Shown piece by piece: positions 1 through 6,999 of a stretch of DNA of 11,835 bases. The translations under genes were made by a program, and so were the position numbers. Numbering within the stretch: the stretch's first letter is position 1; each line of letters begins with the position of its first letter. Under the pieces are notes generated by a model. It ran no database searches. It saw only the letters and a program-made list of their open reading frames with translations, and had not been told where the DNA came from. The stretch spans positions 1 to 11,835 of the forward strand of contig JAAXHE010000036.1 of assembly GCA_012271065.1 (NCBI GenBank). Reading direction: 5' to 3'. This DNA is from Candidatus Latescibacterota bacterium. Lineage in GTDB: Bacteria; Latescibacterota; UBA2968; GCA-2709665.

Positions 1-78
1 AGGCTGCGCTTGCTCGCCTCTCATAGGCGAATTTCCCCGCCTTGACTGCCCCTTTTTCGCTCGCGCTCGGGAACTCAC
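1..78 (-). CDS. Partial 5' end of the gene downstream of rbfA (unidentified)
   Basis: An open frame begins 20 bases after the rbfA stop and runs off the window edge. It could start at GTG 76-78, which gives 26 codons to the edge, or at the in-frame ATG 22-24, which gives 8. The visible peptide is basic and Gly/Ser/Arg-rich at first, like a disordered N-terminal extension. No good Shine-Dalgarno precedes the GTG. A GGGGA lies about 9 bases before the ATG, which favours the ATG. In comparable operons the next gene is often truB (tRNA pseudouridine synthase) or a DHH-family phosphoesterase, but too little sequence is present to tell. It could also be non-coding. Confidence 0.3.
   Translation of the reverse strand, partial: MSSRARAKKGQSRRGNSPMRGEQAQP
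14..30. repeat. Inverted repeat, 6-bp arms
   Basis: TCGCCT (14-19) and AGGCGA (25-30) flank a 5-base loop. On the minus strand the ATG at 22-24 sits in this loop, so the hairpin would surround the possible start codon of the partial downstream gene. There is no T-tract, so it does not look like a terminator. It may be chance. Confidence 0.35.
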
Positions 79-98
79 AGGTAATTTTAAAACGGCTT

Positions 99-434
99 CT
101 ACGAATTCAAGTCGTCCAGCAGCCTGTCGATCCTGCTGGCCTGTTCCAGAGACTCGTCCAGCCTGAACTCCAATTCCGGCACGTTTCTCAGCCGGATGCG
201 TCCGCCCAGTTCCCTGCGGAGGAACGGGAGCGCCCGCTGGAGTGTCTTGAGGCTCTCGTCGCGAATCTGATCCTCACCCATCACGCTGACGTGTACCCGC
301 GCGAATTTCAGATCTCGCGACACCTGCACGCCCGTGACGGTGACGTAGCCCAGACGAGGGTCTTTAAGGTGCCGGTGGATCAGGTCACTGAGTTCCAACT
401 GTATCTGCCGACCCACACTCTCCGAACGCCACAT
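99..434 (-). CDS. rbfA: 30S ribosome-binding factor A (RbfA)
   Basis: A 111-residue protein matching RbfA along its whole length. RbfA is a small single KH-like-domain protein that binds the 30S subunit and helps late maturation of the 16S rRNA 5' end, notably in the cold. Visible family features are the N-terminal amphipathic stretch with IQLELSDLI, the LGYVTVTGVQVSRDL core, the VHVSVMG strand and the LRRELGGRIRLRNVPEL segment. Length is typical. The ATG start (432-434) overlaps the upstream TGA by one base (TGATG), a common translational-coupling arrangement. A GTG directly before it (435-437) is an alternative start, adding one residue. A GGA lies about 9 bases upstream. It is the last complete gene of the operon here. 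Confidence 0.95.
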   Translation of the reverse strand: MWRSESVGRQIQLELSDLIHRHLKDPRLGYVTVTGVQVSRDLKFARVHVSVMGEDQIRDESLKTLQRALPFLRRELGGRIRLRNVPELEFRLDESLEQASRIDRLLDDLNS

Positions 435-715
435 CACATCAGTTCCAGAGAATAGTCAACGAGCTCCACACGATGGTCCCGCTGCACCTGGTCTACGACT
501 TTGGAAAGCACGCGATTGACGTAACGCGATTCGTTCGCCACCATCGCAACGCCAACCTCAGCCTTCTGCCAGAGTTCGTTATGACCGACCTCGGAAACGG
601 ACACGTTGTATTTCGCCCGGATCCGTTGCCGAAGACTCTCAAGAACACGGCGTTTACTCTTCAGGGAGCCGCTTTCAGGCAGATATAAAACCAGACGACA
701 CAGGCCGATGGTCAT
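434..715 (-). CDS. DUF503 family protein (YlxP-like)
   Basis: A 93-residue protein of the DUF503 family, known as YlxP in Bacillus, where it sits in the same nusA-infB-rbfA operon. Recognisable features are the short opening strand ending in LYLPESGSLKSKR, then RRVLESLRQRIRAKYNVSV, the EVGHNELWQKAEVGVA segment and a hydrophobic C-terminal strand. The family forms a ferredoxin-like fold and is thought to assist ribosome function or assembly; no biochemical role is established as far as I know. The start lies 3 bases after the infB stop and has no clear Shine-Dalgarno, so translation probably depends on ribosomes finishing infB. Its stop overlaps the rbfA start. Confidence 0.92.
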   Translation of the reverse strand: MTIGLCRLVLYLPESGSLKSKRRVLESLRQRIRAKYNVSVSEVGHNELWQKAEVGVAMVANESRYVNRVLSKVVDQVQRDHRVELVDYSLELM

Positions 716-718
716 GTC

Positions 719-3175
719 TTATAGTGTGCGCGCGGTCTCAACGTGTTCATAGGCCTCGATCACATCGCCCAGCTTGGTATCGTTGAAATTCTCCAGGCCG
801 ATACCGCATTCAAACCCGGACTGGACCTCCCTGACGTCGTCCTTGAACCTGCGCAGGGACCCGACCCTGCCCTCGTAGACGACAACATTGTCGCGCAGCA
901 ACCGCACCATGGCGCTGCGTGTCATTTTGCCGCTGGAGATGTAGCAGCCGGCGATGATTCCGACCCGCGGCACCTGGAACGTCTCCCGTACCTCCGCCGA
1001 TCCCACCACCTGTTCATCGATATCGGGGGTGAGCAACCCGGCAAGCGCCGCCCTGATGTCTTCAACCGCTTCGTAAATCACCCGGTAGGACCGGACGTCG
1101 ACCCGTTCCTGGGCAACCACTTCACGCGCACGAACATCCGGACGCACATTGAATCCGATGATGATCGCGTCCGAGGCGGAAGCGAGCAGTACGTCGGATT
1201 CCGACACCGCACCCACCCCGCGGTGGATCACGTTGATGCGGACTTCGTCGCTTGGGATCTGCATCAGGGAGTCTTGAAGCGCTTCTACGGAACCGTCGAC
1301 GTCTCCCTTGAGTATCAGACGCAACTCCTGGACCTGACCGGCCTTGATCTGATCGTGAATGTCAACCAGGCTGACCCTGCGTATCCGGTGCGCTTCCCGC
1401 TCACGGCGCAGCTGCTGTCTCTTCTGGCTGATCTCCCTGGCGGTACGTTCGTTTTCCACGGAGTAGAACGAGTCTCCGGCCTGAGGCAGCCCGGACAAGC
1501 CAAGCACCTGGACCGGCACCGAGGGTCCTGCTTCGGGAACCCGATGCCCGCGCTCGTCCAATAAAGCCCTCGCCCTGCCACTGTAGAGACCTGTGACGAA
1601 AGTATCGCCGACGCTGAGCGTTCCTTCCTGTACGAGCACGGTCGCCACGTTGCCACGGCCGCGGTCCAGGCGGGCCTCGACAATGGCGCCTTTGGCGCGT
1701 TTCGCCGGATTGGCCTTCAGTTCCAGCAGATCGGTTTCCAATGCCAGCAACTCGAGCAGATCGTTGATGTTCTCCCCGGTCTTTGCGGAGATCTCACAGG
1801 ACTGAACCTTGCCTCCGTATTCCTCAAGAACAACATTGTGTTCCGTCAGTTGTCGCTTGATTCGATCCACGTCCGCGCCCGGAAGGTCTATCTTGTTGAT
1901 GGCCAGCACCATTGGTACGCCCGCGGCGCGTGCATGGTCGATGGCTTCCACCGTCTGCGGCATGACATTGTCGTCGGCAGCCACAATCAGGACAACCACG
2001 TCCGTCACCTGGGCTCCCCTGGCGCGCATCGCGGTAAATGCCTCGTGACCTGGCGTATCGAGAAAGGTCACCATGCGTCCGTTGTTCAGTTCCACGTGAT
2101 AGGCGCCGATATGCTGGGTGATGCCGCCGGCCTCGCCTGCGACCACGTTGGTGTTTCGGACATAATCCAGAAGCGACGTCTTGCCGTGGTCGACATGCCC
2201 CATGATGGTGACCACCGGAGGACGCGGCGCGAGATCGTCTTCCACGTCTTCGTCTTCCTGTTCCAGCACGTCTTCCGCAAACTCCTGGAGTTCTTCAACG
2301 CCAATCCCGAACTCGTCGGCAACCAGCGTAATGGTGTCCATATCCAGCCGCTGGTTGATGGTGACCATGAGGCCCAACGTGAGACATTGTTTAATGACGT
2401 CGGTGAGCGGTATGTCCATCAGTGTCGACAACTCGCCTACCGTCGTAAACTCGTTAACCTTGATGACGCGGTCTATACCCTCTTCTTCGCCGCCGTCCTC
2501 GTCGTCCCGGCGACGACGTCGACGTGAACGGGCCGTGCCGGTCTCCATCTGAGCCATCGTGCGGCGTACGCTGGCTTCGATTTCCGTCTGGTCTGGTGCG
2601 GGCCTGCCGCGCCTTCGGCGGCGGCGCCTGCCTTCGCCCTTTTCAGGGGCGGGTTTTTCCTGCGGCCGCGATGACTCGGTCTGGCTGCGCGCTCCCGGTG
2701 CGCCAACGACCTCAACCGTTGGTTCACTGCGCGCCGCATCGCGCCTTCGCCGGCGCGTTGCCTGGTCGTCGCGGATTTCGCGAATCTCTACCGCCTCGCG
2801 GACCGGCTCCGCAGGCCTGGGCGTTTCCGTCTTCTTGGACGCGGCCTTTTTCGCGCTTCCGGTTCTGGTCCTGGCGGGTGTCTTCCCCGCTTCCTTTCCG
2901 GCTCCCTGACGTTCCCTTCGCTGCGCGGACTTGCGTTTGATTTCCTGGCGGGAGGCGTTACGCTCCTCCTCGAATTTTCCCTGTATGCTGTCGAACATCT
3001 CCTTGGTACAGACGGCCATGTGATTCCTGACATCGAATCCCAGACCCCTGACTACTTCGACCATTGCAACACTCGAGAGATTGAACTCCCGCGCAACTTC
3101 GTAGATGCGGCGTTTCTTGCCATCGGTGTCGTCGGATGCCGCGGTGGCCGTCGTTGCGGGCGCATTTCTGTTCAT
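719..3175 (-). CDS. infB: Translation initiation factor IF-2
   Basis: IF-2 delivers fMet-tRNA to the 30S subunit and promotes subunit joining with GTP hydrolysis. Residues here count from the upstream GTG (3185-3187). An IF2_N-like helical domain lies at about 26-70. A long Arg/Lys/Ala/Glu-rich linker follows to about 238, then a second IF2_N-type domain at about 240-292. The G domain starts near 323, with GHVDHGKT (330-337), DTPGH (377-381) and NKID (431-434), and the C-terminal IF2 domains follow. Total length of 818-822 is normal for long-form IF-2. I prefer ATG 3173-3175: the strong AGGGAGGT (3186-3193) lies 10 bases before it but physically overlaps the GTG. The GTG would give a 4-base overlap with nusA. 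Confidence 0.97.
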   Translation of the reverse strand: MNRNAPATTATAASDDTDGKKRRIYEVAREFNLSSVAMVEVVRGLGFDVRNHMAVCTKEMFDSIQGKFEEERNASRQEIKRKSAQRRERQGAGKEAGKTPARTRTGSAKKAASKKTETPRPAEPVREAVEIREIRDDQATRRRRRDAARSEPTVEVVGAPGARSQTESSRPQEKPAPEKGEGRRRRRRRGRPAPDQTEIEASVRRTMAQMETGTARSRRRRRRDDEDGGEEEGIDRVIKVNEFTTVGELSTLMDIPLTDVIKQCLTLGLMVTINQRLDMDTITLVADEFGIGVEELQEFAEDVLEQEDEDVEDDLAPRPPVVTIMGHVDHGKTSLLDYVRNTNVVAGEAGGITQHIGAYHVELNNGRMVTFLDTPGHEAFTAMRARGAQVTDVVVLIVAADDNVMPQTVEAIDHARAAGVPMVLAINKIDLPGADVDRIKRQLTEHNVVLEEYGGKVQSCEISAKTGENINDLLELLALETDLLELKANPAKRAKGAIVEARLDRGRGNVATVLVQEGTLSVGDTFVTGLYSGRARALLDERGHRVPEAGPSVPVQVLGLSGLPQAGDSFYSVENERTAREISQKRQQLRREREAHRIRRVSLVDIHDQIKAGQVQELRLILKGDVDGSVEALQDSLMQIPSDEVRINVIHRGVGAVSESDVLLASASDAIIIGFNVRPDVRAREVVAQERVDVRSYRVIYEAVEDIRAALAGLLTPDIDEQVVGSAEVRETFQVPRVGIIAGCYISSGKMTRSAMVRLLRDNVVVYEGRVGSLRRFKDDVREVQSGFECGIGLENFNDTKLGDVIEAYEHVETARTL

Positions 3176-3183
3176 CTTCCGAC

Positions 3184-4692
3184 TCACCTCCCTTCATCTT
3201 CCGAAGGACTGCCGACCTGATTGTTTTCATATGCCGCAGGCTGTACCGCCGCGCCTTCTTCCGAAAGCTCGATTTCCCCGTCCGCCGCCGGCTCATCCTC
3301 ATCCTCGTCCGCCTCTGTGGACGCAGCTGCTTCGGCAGCCGCTGCAGCCTCCTCCTCCGCGATACGCGCCGCTTCCTCTTCAGCAATGCGTGCCGCCTCC
3401 TCGGCCCGCTGCTTTTCAAGTTCGCCGCGGTAGGCCTGCACCTTTACGGTCACGATTTCATCCGCGGCACTCTGGATTTTTTCGCCGGTGGACTCCCCGA
3501 TTCCGGGTACTTCAAGCAATCGCACGAGCGACACATCCACAAGATCGTTGGCGGACAATATTCCCGCGGCCTCGAGACGATCCAGCATCACTTTCCCCAC
3601 GCCGGCGACTTCCGTCAGTGGAACGAACGTCGCCTCCTTTTCCAATTGCATTTCCTGGAATCGGGTCTCGGTGATAATATCGACCTTCCAGCCGGTAAGT
3701 TGCGCTGCCAGACGGGCGTTCTGCCCCGATTTACCAATCGCGAGTGACAGCTGGTCGTCTTCGACGATCGCCGTCATCGTCGTTTTGTTGCGATCGACCA
3801 CCACGCGCTTGACCGTTGCGGGACTCAGCGAACGGGAAAGGAAGATGGCTTCGTCGTCGCTCCAGGGTACAATGTCGATCCGCTCGTTGCTCAATTCGCG
3901 AACGACCGCCTGGACACGGGATCCCTTCATCCCCACACAGGCGCCAACCGGATCGATCCTGGCGTCGTTTGAGTACACCGCGATCTTCGCCCTTTCACCC
4001 GGTTCACGAGCGACAGCCTTTATTTCAATGATGCCCTCATAGATCTCAGGGACTTCGAACTGGAATAGCTTGACCAGAAACTGCGGATGTGTCCGGGACA
4101 GCACCACCTGAGGCCCCTTGGCGGTGCGGAGGACATTGACGAGATAGGCGCGTATGGGGTCTCCCTGTCGGTAACGCTCCTTGCGTATCTGCTCCTTGAG
4201 CGGGATGACCGCCTCCGTGCGCCCCAAGTTAATCAGAATATCGCCGTGGCTGATCTGCTGGACGGTGCCACTGATGATTTCGCCGATCCGCGTCTGGTAA
4301 TCCTCGTAGATTTTCTCGCGCTCGGCTTCCCGAACCCGCTGGATCAGGATCTGCTTGGTGGACTGAATGGCATTCCGGCCGAAGTCGGCGAACCGGAGCA
4401 TCTGCCTGATTTCTCCATTGACCTTGACACCCGGTTCAATTTCACGCGCAGCCGTAAGGCCGATCTGAAGGGCCGGGTCCTCGATCTCTTCGTCCTTGAC
4501 GACGGATTTGATGGCGAAGACCTCGATATCGCCGGAATTGGCGTCTATATTCACCTCGACGTTGTCCGACGTGCCGAACCGCCTCTTCGTTGCGGAGAGC
4601 AGCCCGATTTCAAGGGTTTCGATGACCAGTGCCTTGTCGACGTTTTTTTCCTGGGCAATCTGGCCCAGCGCCTCCAGGACTTCGTAGTTCAA
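3184..4692 (-). CDS. nusA: Transcription termination/antitermination factor NusA
   Basis: A 502-residue NusA, which binds RNA polymerase and modulates pausing, intrinsic termination and antitermination. The N-terminal polymerase-binding domain spans about 1-125. An S1 domain lies at about 135-200 (GEIISGTVQQISHGDILIN). KH domains follow, with GACVGMKGSRV (250-260) and AIGKSGQN (318-325). A helix-hairpin-helix region lies at about 355-415 (EVAGVGKVMLDRLE, LLEVPGIGES). The last 70 or so residues form a low-complexity Ala/Glu/Asp tail containing AARIAEEE twice in tandem. The start codon is TTG (4690-4692), supported by a strong GAGGAG 8 bases upstream and by the NYEVLEALGQIA N-terminus typical of the family. 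The stop overlaps the possible GTG start of infB. Confidence 0.97.
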   Translation of the reverse strand: MNYEVLEALGQIAQEKNVDKALVIETLEIGLLSATKRRFGTSDNVEVNIDANSGDIEVFAIKSVVKDEEIEDPALQIGLTAAREIEPGVKVNGEIRQMLRFADFGRNAIQSTKQILIQRVREAEREKIYEDYQTRIGEIISGTVQQISHGDILINLGRTEAVIPLKEQIRKERYRQGDPIRAYLVNVLRTAKGPQVVLSRTHPQFLVKLFQFEVPEIYEGIIEIKAVAREPGERAKIAVYSNDARIDPVGACVGMKGSRVQAVVRELSNERIDIVPWSDDEAIFLSRSLSPATVKRVVVDRNKTTMTAIVEDDQLSLAIGKSGQNARLAAQLTGWKVDIITETRFQEMQLEKEATFVPLTEVAGVGKVMLDRLEAAGILSANDLVDVSLVRLLEVPGIGESTGEKIQSAADEIVTVKVQAYRGELEKQRAEEAARIAEEEAARIAEEEAAAAAEAAASTEADEDEDEPAADGEIELSEEGAAVQPAAYENNQVGSPSEDEGR

Positions 4693-4700
4693 AAGAAGAT

Positions 4701-4706
4701 CTCCTC
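4701..4706 (-). promoter_or_regulatory. Shine-Dalgarno of nusA embedded in the rimP stop
   Basis: The minus strand reads GAGGAG, 8 bases before the TTG start of nusA. The rimP stop codon TGA (4705-4707) shares bases with this site, so a ribosome terminating on rimP sits on the nusA initiation region. This supports the TTG start and suggests translational coupling. Confidence 0.8.
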
Positions 4707-5154
4707 AAAATTCGAAATGCAGGTTGGCTTTTCGTATTTCGTCCGACGGAACGATCCGGGACCGGCCATCGACAGCAAGCACAATTTCGGGGCCGTCGAA
4801 TCGCATCAACCGGCCAATCAGGACGCGCCCGCCATCCAGTATTACCTTTACGGTGCGGCCGACGGCGCGTTTGTAATCGCGATCTGACTTCAGTGGTCTG
4901 TCGAGCCCGGGCGAGGAGACCTCGAGTACGTACCGCCCGCTGATCGGATCGTGTGTATCGAGGACATCCGCGATTCCGCGGCTTAGGCGCGCACATTCAT
5001 CCACTGAGATACCGTCCACGCGATCCACGTCGATGCGAAGCGTCAGGTTCCGGGGGTTGCCGGAAAGCTGAAGGTCAATCAGGTCCGCACCCTGGTGCTT
5101 CAGATAGGGCGCGACCAGCTTTTCGATGCATTCCTGCAGCGCCGGATCGTCCAT
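4705..5154 (-). CDS. rimP: Ribosome maturation factor RimP
   Basis: A 149-residue RimP, needed for 30S maturation, first gene of the rimP-nusA-infB operon. The N-terminal alpha/beta domain contains LIDLQLSGNPRNLTLRIDVD, then GISVDECARLSRGIADVLD and the hallmark GRYVLEVSSPGLDRPL. The C-terminal SH3-like barrel carries GRTVKVILDGGRVLIGRL. The open frame continues upstream to 5274, but that part reads like translated leader sequence, and the first conserved residues follow ATG 5152-5154. There is no good Shine-Dalgarno at this ATG. An in-frame GTG at 5179-5181 is a weaker alternative. The stop overlaps the nusA ribosome-binding site. Confidence 0.94.
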   Translation of the reverse strand: MDDPALQECIEKLVAPYLKHQGADLIDLQLSGNPRNLTLRIDVDRVDGISVDECARLSRGIADVLDTHDPISGRYVLEVSSPGLDRPLKSDRDYKRAVGRTVKVILDGGRVLIGRLMRFDGPEIVLAVDGRSRIVPSDEIRKANLHFEF

Positions 5155-5191
5155 AAACCGGAAACTCGAACTGTAGCCCACATATTCAAAA

Positions 5192-5211
5192 GAGCGGGCA
5201 CGCGCCCACTC
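5192..5211 (-). terminator. Hairpin plus T-run in the rimP leader (terminator or attenuator candidate)
   Basis: On the minus strand GAGTGGGC, loop GCGT, then GCCCGCTC form an 8-bp stem (one G-T pair), directly followed by TTTTG. It has the shape of a short intrinsic terminator, although the T-run is only four bases. It lies after the candidate promoter (5231-5259) and before rimP, so it could attenuate transcription entering the nusA operon, or end transcripts coming from merR. Confidence 0.5.
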
Positions 5212-5213
5212 TC

Positions 5214-5228
5214 GCTGTTTAGAACAGC
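5214..5228. repeat. Inverted repeat, 6-bp arms, near the predicted start of transcription
   Basis: GCTGTT (5214-5219) and AACAGC (5223-5228) are separated by 3 bases. It lies just downstream of the candidate -10 box and just upstream of the 5192-5211 hairpin, so the two would form consecutive stems at the 5' end of the rimP leader, or this one could be a protein-binding site. Confidence 0.45.
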
Positions 5229-5230
5229 TA

Positions 5231-5259
5231 AATATATGGTATTTCACACCATAGCGCAA
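5231..5259 (-). promoter_or_regulatory. Candidate promoter of rimP-nusA-infB
   Basis: The minus strand has TTGCGC (5254-5259) as a poor -35 and TATATT (5231-5236) as a good -10, exactly 17 bases apart, about 75 bases before the rimP ATG. It is the best sigma-70-like match in the 131-base gap after merR. The whole spacer is covered by the inverted repeat described separately. Confidence 0.5.
5235..5253. promoter_or_regulatory. 19-bp inverted repeat in the promoter spacer (possible operator)
   Basis: TATGGT (5235-5240), a 7-base spacer and ACCATA (5248-5253) form a perfect dyad. It sits between the candidate -35 and -10 boxes, where MerR-family proteins usually bind, and a MerR-family gene ends only 33 bases upstream. 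MerR-activated promoters usually have 19-20 base spacers; this one is 17, so repression or a different binding protein is equally possible. Confidence 0.45.
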
Positions 5260-5285
5260 GCATAAATTTCCCAAACGAGACCCTC

Positions 5286-5648
5286 TCAGGCGCCCCCGTC
5301 GACCAGGCGTCTGAGTTCTTCAAGCATACCGCGCATCTCCTTCAGAACCTCGTTCAGTTCAGGCGGTTGCCCGGCTTCGGCAGTCTCCGTTTCGACATTG
5401 AGGTCTCTCCAAAGCGAGGGTTCTTCCCGCAGCCGTTCGCGCGCTCCCTGAAGCGTATATTTCTCGTCCTGTCTCAGACGTCTGATGGCCAGGGCAATTT
5501 TGATATCCCGCTCCCGATAGAGCCGTTTCCCGGCGCGGGCCCGCCTGGGCCGGAGCATGGGAAATTCCTTCTCCCAATAGCGCAATACCTGAGGTTCGAT
5601 ACCGGTCTTTTCAGCGACTTCCCGGATGGAATAGTAAATCTTGTTCAT
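5286..5648 (-). CDS. Small MerR-family transcriptional regulator
   Basis: A 120-residue protein with an N-terminal MerR winged helix-turn-helix: YSIREVAEKTGIEPQVLRYW (about 6-25) is the recognition region, then a wing with KRLYRERDIKIALAIRRL. The C-terminal part is short, acidic and helical (EVLKEMRGMLEELRRLVD) and looks like a dimerising coiled coil. I see no ligand or metal-binding domain and no cysteines, unlike MerR/CueR/SoxR. Small MerR proteins of this type occur beside housekeeping genes in many bacteria; their targets are mostly unknown. It starts 6 bases after the der stop, so it is very probably in the same transcript. The dyad in the promoter region right after it is a natural candidate target (inference). 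Confidence 0.88.
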   Translation of the reverse strand: MNKIYYSIREVAEKTGIEPQVLRYWEKEFPMLRPRRARAGKRLYRERDIKIALAIRRLRQDEKYTLQGARERLREEPSLWRDLNVETETAEAGQPPELNEVLKEMRGMLEELRRLVDGGA

Positions 5649-5654
5649 CCGTTG

Positions 5655-6974
5655 TCATCTTTTCTTTTTGAACACGATCCGTACCGGAGTCCCCTCCAGT
5701 TCGAACCGCTCCCGCAAGCGGCGTTCCAGATACCGGCGATAGTGTTCAGGCACGTCTTTCGGCCTCGTGGTAAAGAAAATCACCGTGGGCGGCTCCACCA
5801 TGGGTTGAACACAATAATACATCTTCGACGCCCGTCCCCTCCTGGTGGGCGGCGGATGGGATGCGTTGACTTCCTCCAGGAATCGATTCAGGGCCGACGT
5901 GGCGATTCGCATGCGGCGCCTGTCGTAAACCTCGAGCGCCGTTTCCACAAGCTTCCAGGCGCGTTGGCCGGAGAGCGCCGAGACGAAGAAAACCGGAAAG
6001 TCCCGCAGCGAGGGAAACCGTCCGACGATGTCCCGTTTGTGTACGATCGCCGTCTTCTCGTCTTTATCAATCAAATCCCATTTGTTCATCGCCAGCAGCG
6101 CGCCTTTGCCCATTTCGGCGGCGTCACCGAGAATCTTGACGTCCTGAAGTGTGATACCTTCATTCGCATCGGCGAGGACGATGGCGACGTCGCACCTGTC
6201 CAGGCTTGTTCTGGTCCGTACCGAACTGTAATATTCGACCTGCTCCTTCACCCTTGTGCGGCGGCGAAGTCCCGCGGTATCGATCAGCAGGAGATCGCGT
6301 CCGTTTCGCTTCATCGGAAGGTCGATCGCATCACGCGTCGTGCCGGGTACAGGGCTGACCACCATCCTTTCTTCACCGGCCAGCCGATTGACAAAGGTGG
6401 ACTTCCCGACATTGGGCCGGCCTACGACCGCTATACGTGGCGGACCGTCATCCTCTTCGGCCGAAGGATCGGCTTCCGGTATGAGAGAAACCACTTCGTC
6501 CAGAAGATCGCCTGACTTCCGCCCGCTCAACGCCGACACCGGAACGGGGTCGCCAAGGGCCAGGCCGTAGAAGCCGGACACGTCCGGTTCGTCCCTCTCC
6601 GAATCCACTTTGTTGACGACAGGCAGGCACGGTGTACCGTTAAGGCGCACAAGACGGGCAATGGCCGCGTCGTCGTCGGTCGGACCGGTCTTGGCGTCCA
6701 TCACCAGCAGGATCACATCCGCTTCCGCCACGGCCAGCTCCACCTGGTCCCCGACGGACCGAGCGATGCCCGCCTCGGGATTGAGCGTATAGCCGCCTGT
6801 ATCCACCAGCGTGAAGACCCGGCGGTTCCAGTAAACCTCCGCGTAGTTTCGATCCCTGGTCACGCCGGGCAGATCGTCCACGACGGCCCGCCGCTGCCCC
6901 AGAAACCGATTGAAGAGCGTGGATTTTCCGACGTTTGGTCGGCCGACTATCGCTACGACACGTCGCTTCGGCAC
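5655..6974 (-). CDS. der: Ribosome biogenesis GTPase Der (EngA)
   Basis: A 439-residue Der/EngA, the tandem-GTPase factor required for 50S assembly. The first G domain begins at once with VVAIVGRPNVGKST, followed by DLPGVTRD, DTGGY and NKVD. The second has IAVVGRPNVGKST, PGTTRDAID, DTAGL and NKWD. A KH-like C-terminal domain ends in a basic tail, KKKR, as is usual. The start is assigned to GTG 6972-6974: GGGAG (6983-6987) lies 8 bases upstream and the family normally begins a few residues before the first P-loop. The frame is open for 49 more codons upstream but these overlap the preceding gene and show no Der homology. The stop is 6 bases before merR. Confidence 0.96.
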   Translation of the reverse strand: MPKRRVVAIVGRPNVGKSTLFNRFLGQRRAVVDDLPGVTRDRNYAEVYWNRRVFTLVDTGGYTLNPEAGIARSVGDQVELAVAEADVILLVMDAKTGPTDDDAAIARLVRLNGTPCLPVVNKVDSERDEPDVSGFYGLALGDPVPVSALSGRKSGDLLDEVVSLIPEADPSAEEDDGPPRIAVVGRPNVGKSTFVNRLAGEERMVVSPVPGTTRDAIDLPMKRNGRDLLLIDTAGLRRRTRVKEQVEYYSSVRTRTSLDRCDVAIVLADANEGITLQDVKILGDAAEMGKGALLAMNKWDLIDKDEKTAIVHKRDIVGRFPSLRDFPVFFVSALSGQRAWKLVETALEVYDRRRMRIATSALNRFLEEVNASHPPPTRRGRASKMYYCVQPMVEPPTVIFFTTRPKDVPEHYRRYLERRLRERFELEGTPVRIVFKKKR

Positions 6975-6982
6975 AAAAAAGG

Positions 6983-6987
6983 CTCCC
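6983..6987 (-). promoter_or_regulatory. Shine-Dalgarno deciding the der start
   Basis: GGGAG on the minus strand, 8 bases before GTG 6972-6974, in the 25-base gap after the DUF512 stop. It supports the short Der over the longer open frame reaching 7121. Confidence 0.7.
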
Positions 6988-6999
6988 ACGCCTGCCGCG

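Noticed and set aside
743..1564. A 273-codon plus-strand frame, and similar ones at 1838-2527 and 4087-4887
   Set aside because: They mirror infB, nusA and rimP codons and show no homology that I can see.
5155..5274. Extended N-terminus of RimP
   Set aside because: It would translate through the hairpins and candidate promoter, and RimP homology begins at the ATG at 5154.
5367..6515. A 382-codon open frame on the plus strand
   Set aside because: It is antisense to merR and der, both strongly supported by motifs; long shadow frames are expected in GC-rich coding DNA.
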